Positions 1 through 5,303 of a DNA stretch of 5,303 nt are shown in pieces. Location: contig JAFAUA010000562.1 in the NCBI GenBank assembly GCA_019243595.1, positions 1 to 5,303 on the forward strand, written 5' to 3'. How positions within the stretch are numbered: the first letter of the stretch is position 1; each line of letters opens with the position of its first letter. This DNA comes from Acidimicrobiia bacterium. GTDB taxonomy: Bacteria > Actinomycetota > Acidimicrobiia > Acidimicrobiales > AC-14. Made by a program: the position numbers and the translations under genes. The notes beneath the pieces were generated by a model. The model was not told the origin of the DNA. It saw nothing but the letters and a program-made list of their open reading frames with translations, and searched no databases.

Positions 1-50
1 GCCCGATTCCTCTTGGCCGGATCGGAGAGCAACGACGACAGTCCGAGCAT
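1..50 (-). CDS. Probable LivM-type ABC permease, N-terminal fragment cut by window edge
   Basis: The ATG (complement of 48-50) shares one base with the TGA stop of the LivH-type gene (50-52), giving the TGATG arrangement typical of translationally coupled operon genes. Only 16 complete codons are visible: MLGLSSLLSDPAKRNR, an N-terminus with no stop before the window edge. The fragment is too short to show a domain. The LivM identity is inferred from position: in this ABC importer family the second permease gene normally follows livH directly. If correct, the protein would be the second membrane subunit of the importer. It could instead be another operon member such as a fused permease-ATPase. 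Confidence 0.6.
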   Translation of the reverse strand, partial: MLGLSSLLSDPAKRNR

Positions 51-934
51 CAGAACTCGGCCACTGTCTCGAGTGACGTCTGCTGCGTCCGCTGCTGAAC
101 GAGCAGCGCGGCGAGAAGGGCGAGGAACACGACGAATTCGGCGAACCCCGGCGTCTTCACGTAGCCCTGGGCGAGCGAGAACGTGACCCCGACGCCGAGG
201 CTGCCGAGCACGGCAATCGGCAGACTGTTGAAGCCGCCGAGCACCGCGGCCACCAGGCTGTAGATCAGCACGAACGTCAGGCTGATCTGGTCGAGCGTGT
301 TGAGATGGATGTACAGCATCCCGGCCAGCGCCGCGCTGGCGCCCCCGATCGCCCACGTGACGGTGACGATGTTGCGGACTGGCAGGCCGACGATGCGCGC
401 CGCCCCGGGATCCTCGGCGATCGCTTCGATGGCGGTGCCGTAGCGCGTGCGGTTGAGCAGATAGAAGAGGCCCGCCGTCAGCAATACGACCGACGCTGCG
501 GTCGCCAACTGATGGGCGGTGACGCCCGTGCCGCCGAACTTGATGGCGTTGTCGGGGAAGATCGACGGGATCGGCGGCGTGTTGGGGCCCCAGAACTGCA
601 CGGTTGCCTCGGTGAGGAGCAGCAGCACGCCGACGGTCATCACCAGGGTGTGGAGCGTGCCCCGGCTGCGCACCGGTCCGACGAACGCCCGCTCGACACC
701 GACGCCGAGGCCGGCGCCAACGACCAGCGTGAGCACGAAGGCCAGCGCCACCGGCAGGCCCCAGTCGCCGATGAACACGTAGTAGAAGCAGAACGTGGCG
801 AACACGCCCATGGCGCCGTGGGCCAGGTTCACCACCCTGCTGATCCGGTAGATGACGACGACGCCCAACGCGACGAGCGCGTAGATGGTGCCGTTGGCCA
901 GTCCGGCGACGACGTACCCCAGGAACCGCGTCAT
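50..934 (-). CDS. Branched-chain amino acid-type ABC transporter permease (LivH family)
   Basis: The 294-residue protein has the usual length for LivH permeases and is almost entirely hydrophobic, with roughly eight membrane segments. Family signatures visible are the N-terminal NGTIYALVALGVVVIYRISR stretch followed by NLAHG (residues 36-40), and a cytoplasmic loop at about 164-186 containing EAIAEDPGAARIVGLPV, which corresponds to the EAA-like loop that contacts the ATPase subunits. It should form half of the transmembrane channel that receives substrate from the lipoprotein encoded just upstream. The ATG lies 18 bp after the stop of the binding-protein gene. No good Shine-Dalgarno sequence is seen in that gap, so translation may be coupled to the upstream gene. 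The family carries branched-chain amino acids but also amides, urea and aromatic acids, so the substrate is open. Confidence 0.93.
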   Translation of the reverse strand: MTRFLGYVVAGLANGTIYALVALGVVVIYRISRVVNLAHGAMGVFATFCFYYVFIGDWGLPVALAFVLTLVVGAGLGVGVERAFVGPVRSRGTLHTLVMTVGVLLLLTEATVQFWGPNTPPIPSIFPDNAIKFGGTGVTAHQLATAASVVLLTAGLFYLLNRTRYGTAIEAIAEDPGAARIVGLPVRNIVTVTWAIGGASAALAGMLYIHLNTLDQISLTFVLIYSLVAAVLGGFNSLPIAVLGSLGVGVTFSLAQGYVKTPGFAEFVVFLALLAALLVQQRTQQTSLETVAEF

Positions 935-952
935 GGCGCTACCGGGCCGCCG

Positions 953-2437
953 TTATGCCGCCGACTTGAAGCGGCCGGTGAGCACTTGCCACTTGAGACT
1001 GTTGTCGGCTTTCAACATGAGGCCGGATGACAGCTGGGAATTGCCGATGTTGGCGAAGTTGATGTGCAAGCCCATGCCAGTGTCGAAGTCGGTGAACGAC
1101 TTGAGGGCGTTGACGAAGTCCGTCCTCGTGAGGTGTGGCCCGGCCTTGCGCAGCGCAGCCACGATCGCCTCGGCGCCGATGTAGGCGGCCTGCTCGTAGA
1201 AGTGGTGGAAGGTGTTCGGGTAGTAGTTCTCGGTGATCGCCCGGTACTGCTGGATGCCCGGGGTGTCCGACTTGTAGAAGTCGAACGAGGTGAAGCCGAA
1301 CATGCCGGCTGCGTAGGAGCCAGCCGCCTGGGGCACGTCGTCGGCGGCGACGAACCCGCCGACGAAGCCGTTGGCCGGCTTCCAGCCCCTCCGCTGCGCG
1401 GACTGGATGAACTTGATGGTGTTCACCGGGTCGTTGCAGAACAGCACGGTGTCGACGCCCGCGTTCTGCAACGTCGCCACCTGGTTGTCGAGCGACGTCT
1501 CGACCTGGCCGTTGCTCGCCGTCGCCGAAGCGTCATAGCCGAGAGCGCGCGCCGCCTCCTGGGCCCGCTTGGTGCACCCCGGTCCGGCGACGTCGTTGAG
1601 CAGGGAGATGCCGGCCTTGTGGGCGTGCAGGGTCTGGCCTGCGAAGGTGGCGATGAGGGCGCCGACGTCGGTGCCGTTGAGCTGGGTCGGGAACATCCAA
1701 GGGCTCGTGAACTCCTCGCCGTAGAGGCCCGAGTCGCCGACCCACGGCAGCTTGTCGGCCGCGAGGGTCGGCTGGACGATGTTCAAGTTGAAGTCCAGCG
1801 ACGGGCCCATGGTGAAGACCTTGTCCGAGTCGGCCAGCTTCGACAGACAGCCCTTGGTGCCGTCGGCGGTGCCGGCGGTGTCGCACGGGATGAACTGGAT
1901 CTTGCGGCCGCAGATGCCGCCCTGGTCGTTCGTGTACTGGAAGTAAGCCTTGACCGCGTCCTCGGTGACCTGACTGTACTTGTCGAGATAGTTGCCGTTG
2001 AAGAAGGTGCCGCCGATCTTGATGGTGTCGCCGGAGACGCCGGTGTCGGTGGAGCCGCCGTTGCCGCCCGCGGGCGCCGCCGCGCCGCACGCCCCTGCCG
2101 TCGTCTGACCGGCGGTGCCGGCGGCCGGACCGGCGGCCGGGCCGCCGCGCTTGGCCGCGCTTCCGGTGGCGCCACCACCGGTGCCGCTCGCGTTGCCGCC
2201 ACCGCCGCCGCCTGCACCGGTCGGACCGGCAGCGACGCCGCCGGTGTCGGAGGTTCCCGAACCGTTGTCGGTGCCGCCGCTCGCCGAGGCCTGCAGCCCG
2301 AGCGCCGAGCTGTTGCGGTCGCGCGCTTCGACCTCACGGGTCACCCGGGGCGACGCGCCGCACGCGGACGCGACGAGCGCAAGCACCGCGAGCAGCGCGG
2401 CAACGGCGAACCCCCGACGGCGTCCGTGCAGGTCCAT
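953..2437 (-). CDS. Lipoprotein substrate-binding protein of a LivK-like ABC importer (Peripla_BP_6 type)
   Basis: This 494-residue protein is the likely extracytoplasmic receptor of the importer. It begins with a lipoprotein signal peptide: basic MDLHGRRRGF, a hydrophobic core, then LVASAC with the lipidated Cys at residue 26. Residues about 50-133 are a Gly/Ala/Ser/Thr-rich low-complexity linker. The ligand-binding fold starts near 134 (VSGDTIKIGGTF) and runs to the end, with family features such as AVKAYFQYTNDQGGICGRKI and QVATLQNAGVDTVLFCNDP. At roughly 360 residues after the linker, this part is normal in size for type I periplasmic binding proteins; the extra length is the linker. Besides Cys26 there are Cys at 117, 176, 185, 197, 288 and 334, which may form disulfides. 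I chose the ATG at 2435-2437 because GAGGGGAG (complement of 2443-2450) sits 5 nt before it and a signal peptide follows. Reading further upstream would overlap the diiron gene and hide the signal peptide. Ligand unknown. Confidence 0.92.
   Translation of the reverse strand: MDLHGRRRGFAVAALLAVLALVASACGASPRVTREVEARDRNSSALGLQASASGGTDNGSGTSDTGGVAAGPTGAGGGGGGNASGTGGGATGSAAKRGGPAAGPAAGTAGQTTAGACGAAAPAGGNGGSTDTGVSGDTIKIGGTFFNGNYLDKYSQVTEDAVKAYFQYTNDQGGICGRKIQFIPCDTAGTADGTKGCLSKLADSDKVFTMGPSLDFNLNIVQPTLAADKLPWVGDSGLYGEEFTSPWMFPTQLNGTDVGALIATFAGQTLHAHKAGISLLNDVAGPGCTKRAQEAARALGYDASATASNGQVETSLDNQVATLQNAGVDTVLFCNDPVNTIKFIQSAQRRGWKPANGFVGGFVAADDVPQAAGSYAAGMFGFTSFDFYKSDTPGIQQYRAITENYYPNTFHHFYEQAAYIGAEAIVAALRKAGPHLTRTDFVNALKSFTDFDTGMGLHINFANIGNSQLSSGLMLKADNSLKWQVLTGRFKSAA
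2039..2290 (-). repeat. Gly/Ala-rich low-complexity linker in the binding protein, with a 12-bp tandem repeat
   Basis: This coding segment corresponds to about residues 50-133 of the lipoprotein and is built mostly of GGN, GCN and ACN codons. It includes a run of six glycines (residues 76-81). Within it, a 12-bp unit CCGGCGGCCGGA at 2118-2129 is repeated almost exactly at 2130-2141 and encodes the PAAGPAAG stretch. It probably acts as a flexible tether holding the binding domain away from the membrane and through the cell wall. Its tandem repeats make length change by slippage plausible. Confidence 0.75.
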
Positions 2438-2442
2438 CAAGT

Positions 2443-2450
2443 CTCCCCTC
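2443..2450 (-). promoter_or_regulatory. Ribosome binding site of the binding-protein gene
   Basis: GAGGGGAG on the minus strand lies 5 nt before the ATG at 2435-2437, inside the 16-bp gap after the diiron gene's stop. It fixes the start of the lipoprotein against the much longer upstream reading. Confidence 0.75.
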
Positions 2451-2453
2451 GAC

Positions 2454-3566
2454 TCAGGCTGTTGCGTTGGCGGACGCGGCGCGATCCTTCGCGACCTCGT
2501 CCAGTGCTTCGTACTCCTCGCCGGTGTCGACCCAGTCCTCGAACTCGATGACGCCGATCTCGGTGAACTTCTCGCGCAGCCAGCCGTCGCCGGCGTCGAG
2601 AAGACCGAGCTTCTTGCAGTTGGGAACGATTTTGGAGAACAGCATCTTCTGGAAGGTGTTCTCCTCGCGCGGCAGCGCCAGCAGGTGGCCAACCATCACC
2701 TTGGTGTCGACGCCCAGGCGGTCCCACACCTCCTGCTGAAGGAAGCGGTCCCGCATGCGGATGGCCGCTTCGAAGGCGAACTCCTGGCGTACCCGGATCT
2801 CCGCTTGGGAGAGTCCCGCGTAGTACTCCTGCAGGCTGAGCACGCCGAAGGCCACATGGCGCGCCTCGTCGGACATCACGTATCGCAGCAGCCGCTTGAG
2901 CAGGGGCTCGGTGGTGATCTTGTGCATGAAGCCGAAGGCGGCCAAGGCCAGGCCCTCGACCATGATCTGCATGCCGAGGTAGGTCATGTCCCAGCGGCTG
3001 TCGCGGATGATGTCGTCCAGCAGCATCCGCAGGTGGGCGTTGATCGGGTAATGGCCCTCGAGCTTGGTGTCGAGGTAGCGGGAGAACACCTCGACGTGGC
3101 GGGCCTCGTCCATCACTTGCGTCGACGCGTAGTACTTGGCGTCGATCCAGGGGACGGTCTCGACGATCTTGGCCGTGCACAGCAGTGCCCCCTGCTCGCC
3201 GTGCATGAACTGGCTGACGCGGTGGAGGAAGGTCTCGTTCGTGTACGCCGCCCACTCCTTGTCGCCCCAGTTGGCGACCGGCGAGCCCGGCTGTTCGGCG
3301 AGGCGGCGCAGGAATGCCGAGCGGTAGTCGGAGCCGTGCATCTCGGCACAGACCCGCTCAGGGTCAACATCGATGCTCCAGTCGAGATCGGTGGCGCCGT
3401 TCCACTGTGACGTCTTCGCCTTCTCGTAGAGCTTTGAGAGCGCGGGTCGCGCGCCCTTCTCGTAGTCCCACGTGAACAGCGCGTCGGCGTCATCGGGGAC
3501 GGCATGGAAAACGGCGTCCATGTCGCGATTGGTGACGGCGAGAATCGCCTCGATCTCAGTGGTCAC
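2454..3566 (-). CDS. Ferritin-like diiron protein, probable oxygenase/oxidase
   Basis: The 370-residue soluble protein carries a carboxylate-bridged diiron signature in two matched halves: Glu124 (HGEQ) followed by Glu154 and His157 (DEARH), then Glu204 (VEGLA) followed by Glu234 and His237 (DEARH). Both pairs are separated by exactly 30 residues, as expected for the two helix pairs of a four-helix ferritin/ribonucleotide reductase R2-like bundle. Relatives use the di-iron centre with O2 to hydroxylate, desaturate or N-oxygenate small molecules, or to store iron. The length, well above a ferritin or bacterioferritin, and the operon with an importer favour a catalytic role, but the substrate is unknown. 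The start is GTG (complement of 3564-3566), preceded by purine-rich AAGGGGGAG at 3570-3578; an in-frame stop at 3609-3611 with no ATG between excludes a longer product. The gene is 71 bp downstream of tetR, has its own putative promoter and operator, and ends 16 bp before the binding-protein gene. Confidence 0.85.
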   Translation of the reverse strand: MTTEIEAILAVTNRDMDAVFHAVPDDADALFTWDYEKGARPALSKLYEKAKTSQWNGATDLDWSIDVDPERVCAEMHGSDYRSAFLRRLAEQPGSPVANWGDKEWAAYTNETFLHRVSQFMHGEQGALLCTAKIVETVPWIDAKYYASTQVMDEARHVEVFSRYLDTKLEGHYPINAHLRMLLDDIIRDSRWDMTYLGMQIMVEGLALAAFGFMHKITTEPLLKRLLRYVMSDEARHVAFGVLSLQEYYAGLSQAEIRVRQEFAFEAAIRMRDRFLQQEVWDRLGVDTKVMVGHLLALPREENTFQKMLFSKIVPNCKKLGLLDAGDGWLREKFTEIGVIEFEDWVDTGEEYEALDEVAKDRAASANATA

Positions 3567-3597
3567 CGACTCCCCCTTCGCCCCTTCAGCGGCCGTC

Positions 3598-3611
3598 TGA
3601 CCAGGTGGTCA
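3598..3611. promoter_or_regulatory. Putative TetR operator 1, at the promoter of the diiron/ABC operon
   Basis: TGACCAGGTGGTCA is a perfect 6-bp inverted repeat (TGACCA/TGGTCA) around a GG centre. It lies 31 bp upstream of the GTG of the diiron gene, just downstream of the putative -10, about where transcription should begin, a place where a bound repressor would block initiation. It matches operator 2 at 13 of 14 positions, while the flanking bases do not match. It abuts and overlaps a second small palindrome, TCATATATGA at 3609-3618. Assignment to the adjacent TetR protein is inferred. Confidence 0.7.
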
Positions 3612-3612
3612 T

Positions 3613-3641
3613 ATATGAGCCGTTCGCGCGGAGCGTGTCAA
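3613..3641 (-). promoter_or_regulatory. Putative promoter of the diiron/ABC operon
   Basis: The minus strand shows a consensus -35 hexamer TTGACA (complement of 3636-3641) overlapping the TGA stop of tetR (3638-3640). A 17-bp spacer leads to a weaker -10, TCATAT (complement of 3613-3618), in the AT-rich CATATATG patch that stands out in this GC-rich DNA. Operator 1 begins immediately downstream and overlaps the likely start point. The -35 is convincing, the -10 only moderately so. Confidence 0.5.
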
Positions 3642-4300
3642 GAGCGGGTCTTGGTTCTCTTTCGCGGCCGTCCGTAGGCGCGCTCCAAGGCGCCAACGAG
3701 CTCGAGGGCGATGCGTTCGACCTCGGTCTGCCGCTTGTTGGTGAGGTCGAGGATGGGGTCGACGTGGGCGTAATAGGGGGCTTTGTCCAGGTGGCGCAGG
3801 AGGAGCACGACCATGGCGACGACCTGGTCGATCTTGGTACCCGGCGCGAACTCGCCGCGGGCGTCGGCTCCCTTGACCAGCGGCGTGAGCTCGCTCACGA
3901 AGTGGGCGCTGGTGACGCTGCGGACGGCCGCCCCCGCCTCCTCGTCGACCTCGTTACCGGCCGCGTAGGCGAACCCCCGCTCGACGGGGTGGGTCGAGAA
4001 GAAGCCCAGCCAGTTGCACACGATCCTCCGCAGGGCGGGGAAGAACTCGTCGTTCTCCACGTCGACCCCGTCGAGGGCGGCGTCGCGGATCGTCTGGATC
4101 CCGGCCTCGCAGATCGTGGCGTACATGTCGAGCTTGTCGTCGAAGTACTGGAACAGCGACCCCTTGGCGATGTCCGCTTCGCGGGCGATGACGTTGAGGC
4201 TCCCCGCCGAGAAACCGCGCTTGCCCCACTCGAGCATGGCGGCCCGAGTGACCCGCTCCCGCTTCTCCTCGGGCAGGTTCCACCACGTCTCCGTCGGCAT
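3638..4300 (-). CDS. TetR/AcrR-family transcriptional regulator
   Basis: The 220-residue protein has the standard TetR layout. Residues about 10-57 form the DNA-binding domain: EEKRERVTRAAMLEWGKRGF, then the helix-turn-helix SLNVIAREADIAKGSLFQYF (34-53) with the typical recognition segment ending in YF and followed by DDKLDMY. The remainder, to about residue 208, is the less conserved helical ligand-binding and dimerisation domain. The C-terminus ends in a basic tail (RPRKRTKTRS). The ATG at 4298-4300 fits the MPTETWWNLPEEKRER N-terminus common in this subgroup, although no Shine-Dalgarno sequence precedes it. Two near-identical palindromes flank the gene, one in its own putative promoter and one at the promoter of the next gene, so it most likely represses itself and the diiron/ABC operon until a small-molecule ligand binds. 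Ligand unknown. Confidence 0.94.
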   Translation of the reverse strand: MPTETWWNLPEEKRERVTRAAMLEWGKRGFSAGSLNVIAREADIAKGSLFQYFDDKLDMYATICEAGIQTIRDAALDGVDVENDEFFPALRRIVCNWLGFFSTHPVERGFAYAAGNEVDEEAGAAVRSVTSAHFVSELTPLVKGADARGEFAPGTKIDQVVAMVVLLLRHLDKAPYYAHVDPILDLTNKRQTEVERIALELVGALERAYGRPRKRTKTRS

Positions 4301-4309
4301 GCGCCGCAG

Positions 4310-4338
4310 ATCGTACTGATGACCGGGTGGTCAGGGAA
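4310..4338 (-). promoter_or_regulatory. Putative promoter of the tetR gene
   Basis: On the minus strand a possible -35 TTCCCT (complement of 4333-4338) is followed after 17 bp by TACGAT (complement of 4310-4315), a 4-of-6 match to the -10 consensus. The -10 ends only 9 bp before the tetR ATG, so the transcript would have almost no leader, which fits the missing Shine-Dalgarno sequence. Operator 2 fills most of the spacer. Hexamers are weak; the geometry is the main support. Confidence 0.4.
4320..4333. promoter_or_regulatory. Putative TetR operator 2, between tetR and the divergent DUF5655 gene
   Basis: TGACCGGGTGGTCA has the inverted repeat TGACC/GGTCA and differs from operator 1 at one base. 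It starts 19 bp upstream of the tetR ATG, between its putative -35 and -10, and 21 bp upstream of the preferred GTG of the plus-strand gene. This position suits autorepression of tetR and could also control the divergent gene. Confidence 0.7.
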
Positions 4339-4354
4339 GAGGCATCATCTGGCG

Positions 4355-4777
4355 GTGCCCGTATGGACGTGCCCGGGGTGCAAGCGGCAGTTCGGCCGCC
4401 ACAAGCAGTCCCACGAGTGCGCGCCGGCGATGTCGATCGAGGAGTACTTCTCGACGGGGCCGGTCCACGAGCGGCCGGTGTTCGAGGCGGTGGCCGCCCA
4501 CCTGGACACGCTCGGCGACGTCCACGTCGAGCCCGTGTCCGTCGGCATCTTCCTCAAGCACGGGCGCCGGTTCGCCGAGCTACGCCCGATGCAGAAGTGG
4601 GTGGGGCTGTCGTTCTCCTTGCGCCACGAGGTGTCCCATCGTCTCATCGTCCGCAAGCCGATCGCCTACCACGGCCGCTACTGGCACACCGCCAACGTGC
4701 GCTCGGCGGACGACGTCGACGACGAGGTCAAGCAGTGGCTGACCGAGGCCTACCTGGACGCCGCTTCGGAGTCGTAG
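4355..4777 (+). CDS. DUF5655-type protein with N-terminal zinc-ribbon-like motif
   Basis: This 140-residue protein, translated from GTG, starts VPVWTCPGCKRQFGRHKQSH followed by EC. Cys6, Cys9, His20 and Cys22 form a likely zinc site (CxxC-x10-HxC). The rest, about 36-138, resembles the DUF5655 family: a helix with HERPVFEAVAAHL, then a beta-rich part including VSVGIFLKHGRRFAELRP and WVGLSFSLRH, ending in a helix with VDDEVKQWLTEAYLDA. No function is known for this family; nucleic-acid binding is only a guess from the zinc motif. I chose GTG 4355 because it puts the W-T-C-P-x-C motif at the N-terminus, as I recall for relatives; GGGAAGAGG at 4334-4342 is a distant Shine-Dalgarno candidate. An in-frame ATG at 4319 would add 12 residues and overlap operator 2. 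The gene is divergent from tetR (54-bp gap) and convergent with the molybdoprotein gene (16-bp gap). Confidence 0.75.
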   Translation: MPVWTCPGCKRQFGRHKQSHECAPAMSIEEYFSTGPVHERPVFEAVAAHLDTLGDVHVEPVSVGIFLKHGRRFAELRPMQKWVGLSFSLRHEVSHRLIVRKPIAYHGRYWHTANVRSADDVDDEVKQWLTEAYLDAASES

Positions 4778-4793
4778 CGCCGTCTAGGAGTGG

Positions 4794-5303
4794 TCAGGCG
4801 GGGACAACCTCCACGGGGATCCCGTTCAGCACGGCGTTGCCGGAGATGACGTCGAACATCTCTTCGTCGGCGAGGACATTCGAGTTGACGCCGGCGTGCG
4901 CAGACGCGATCGACATCTGGACACCGGGTAGATCGTGGCCCCAACCGTGGGGCAGCGAGACAACGCCCGGCATCACCGCATCGGTGATTTCGACGTCTGC
5001 CACCACCGCGCCGACTCGCGACGAGACCTTGGCCGAGCCGCCGTCGGTGATGCCAACCCGTTCGGCATCCGAAGGGTTCACCTGGAGCGTGCACTGTGGC
5101 TTGCCCTTCACCAGCACGTTCACGTTGTGCATCCACGAGTTGTTCGACCGCAGGTGACGCCGGCCGATCAGCACGAACCCGCCGTTGCTCGCGCGACCCA
5201 ACGCGGACCGGAGACGAGGCACGTCGTCAACCATTGGCTGGGGCGCCAGTTCCACGTTGCCCGACGCCGTACGCAACGCGTCCGGCAGACGGGGCTCCAA
5301 CGG
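4794..5303 (-). CDS. Molybdopterin oxidoreductase, C-terminal part (5' end beyond window)
   Basis: The 169 visible residues are the C-terminal molybdopterin-dinucleotide-binding domain of a molybdopterin oxidoreductase of the DMSO reductase/formate dehydrogenase superfamily. Recognisable parts are the entry strand FVLIGRRHLRSNNSWMHN (family form: LIGRRxLRSNNSWMHN), the double-psi beta-barrel core with LQVNPSDAERVGITDGGSAK and VSSRVGAVVADVEITDAVMPG, and the SLPHGWGH motif that lies against the cofactor. The frame stays open to the right edge, so the iron-sulfur and catalytic parts, normally some 500 or more residues, lie outside the window. The metal ligand and substrate cannot be judged. It reads in the same direction as tetR but is separated by the opposing DUF5655 gene, so it belongs to a different transcription unit. 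Confidence 0.9.
   Translation of the reverse strand, partial: PLEPRLPDALRTASGNVELAPQPMVDDVPRLRSALGRASNGGFVLIGRRHLRSNNSWMHNVNVLVKGKPQCTLQVNPSDAERVGITDGGSAKVSSRVGAVVADVEITDAVMPGVVSLPHGWGHDLPGVQMSIASAHAGVNSNVLADEEMFDVISGNAVLNGIPVEVVPA

Noticed and set aside
1064..2551. Long plus-strand open frame (495 codons) opposite the binding-protein gene
   Set aside because: It is antisense to a well-supported lipoprotein gene, and its translation is Arg/Val/Gly/Ala-rich with no recognisable domain. Long antisense frames are expected in GC-rich genes.
2438..2692. Upstream extension of the binding protein to a start at 2692
   Set aside because: It would add 85 Arg/Ser-rich residues overlapping the diiron gene and bury a clear lipoprotein signal peptide that has its own ribosome binding site.
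2437..3255. Minus-strand frame of 272 codons inside the diiron gene
   Set aside because: It overlaps the diiron gene in another frame, and its Arg/Gly/Pro-rich product looks like an out-of-frame translation.
2115..3410. Plus-strand open frame (431 codons) across the binding-protein and diiron genes
   Set aside because: It spans two real minus-strand genes and their junction, starts in the low-complexity tract, and shows no domain.
4791..4796. Third TGGTCA half-site resembling the TetR operator
   Set aside because: There is no inverted partner nearby and it includes the stop codon of the molybdoprotein gene; a single 6-mer is expected by chance.
4779..4800. Possible terminator hairpin between the convergent genes (CGCC with GGCG)
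   Set aside because: Only a four-pair stem with a long loop and no T-run on either strand; not enough to call a terminator.
4327..5157. Plus-strand frame of 276 codons running through the DUF5655 gene and into the molybdoprotein region
   Set aside because: It crosses two real convergent genes in the wrong frame, and its product has no family features.
5298..5300. TTG as the start of the molybdopterin protein
   Set aside because: The frame continues to the window edge, and the visible protein is only the C-terminal domain, so this TTG is an internal Leu codon.

Overview
The window is high-GC bacterial DNA with strong G/C bias at third codon positions and almost no non-coding sequence. The protein types (Gly/Ala-linked lipoprotein solute receptor, TetR regulator beginning MPTETWWNLPEEKRERV, ferritin-like protein with two DEARH motifs, DUF5655 protein) suggest an actinobacterium, possibly an Acidimicrobiia-like lineage. 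That placement is inferred from sequence style; no rRNA or other marker is present.

Layout from right to left along the minus strand: the 3' end of a molybdopterin oxidoreductase gene (4794-5303, cut by the window edge); a small plus-strand gene for a zinc-ribbon-like/DUF5655 protein (4355-4777), convergent with it; then a co-directional minus-strand series: tetR-type regulator (3638-4300), ferritin-like diiron protein (2454-3566), lipoprotein solute-binding protein of the branched-chain amino acid/amide ABC family (953-2437), LivH-type permease (50-934), and the first 16 codons of a probable LivM-type permease (1-50). Gaps between the last four genes are 16 bp, 18 bp and a 1-nt start/stop overlap, so they look like one operon that continues beyond the left edge, probably into ATPase genes.

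The most informative signal is a pair of nearly identical 14-bp palindromes, TGACC(A/G)GGTGGTCA, one on each side of the tetR gene (3598-3611 and 4320-4333). One lies at the putative promoter of the diiron/ABC operon and the other inside the putative tetR promoter, which is also the divergent gap to the DUF5655 gene. I read these as the operators of the TetR protein, which would repress itself and the operon. The proposed system is ligand-induced uptake of a small organic compound by the ABC importer coupled to oxidation by the diiron protein. The substrate is not identifiable from sequence, and the LivK/LivH family name should not be read as proof of branched-chain amino acid transport.

No tRNA, rRNA, CRISPR array, insertion sequence or clear terminator was seen, and no gene-free stretch exceeds about 75 bases.
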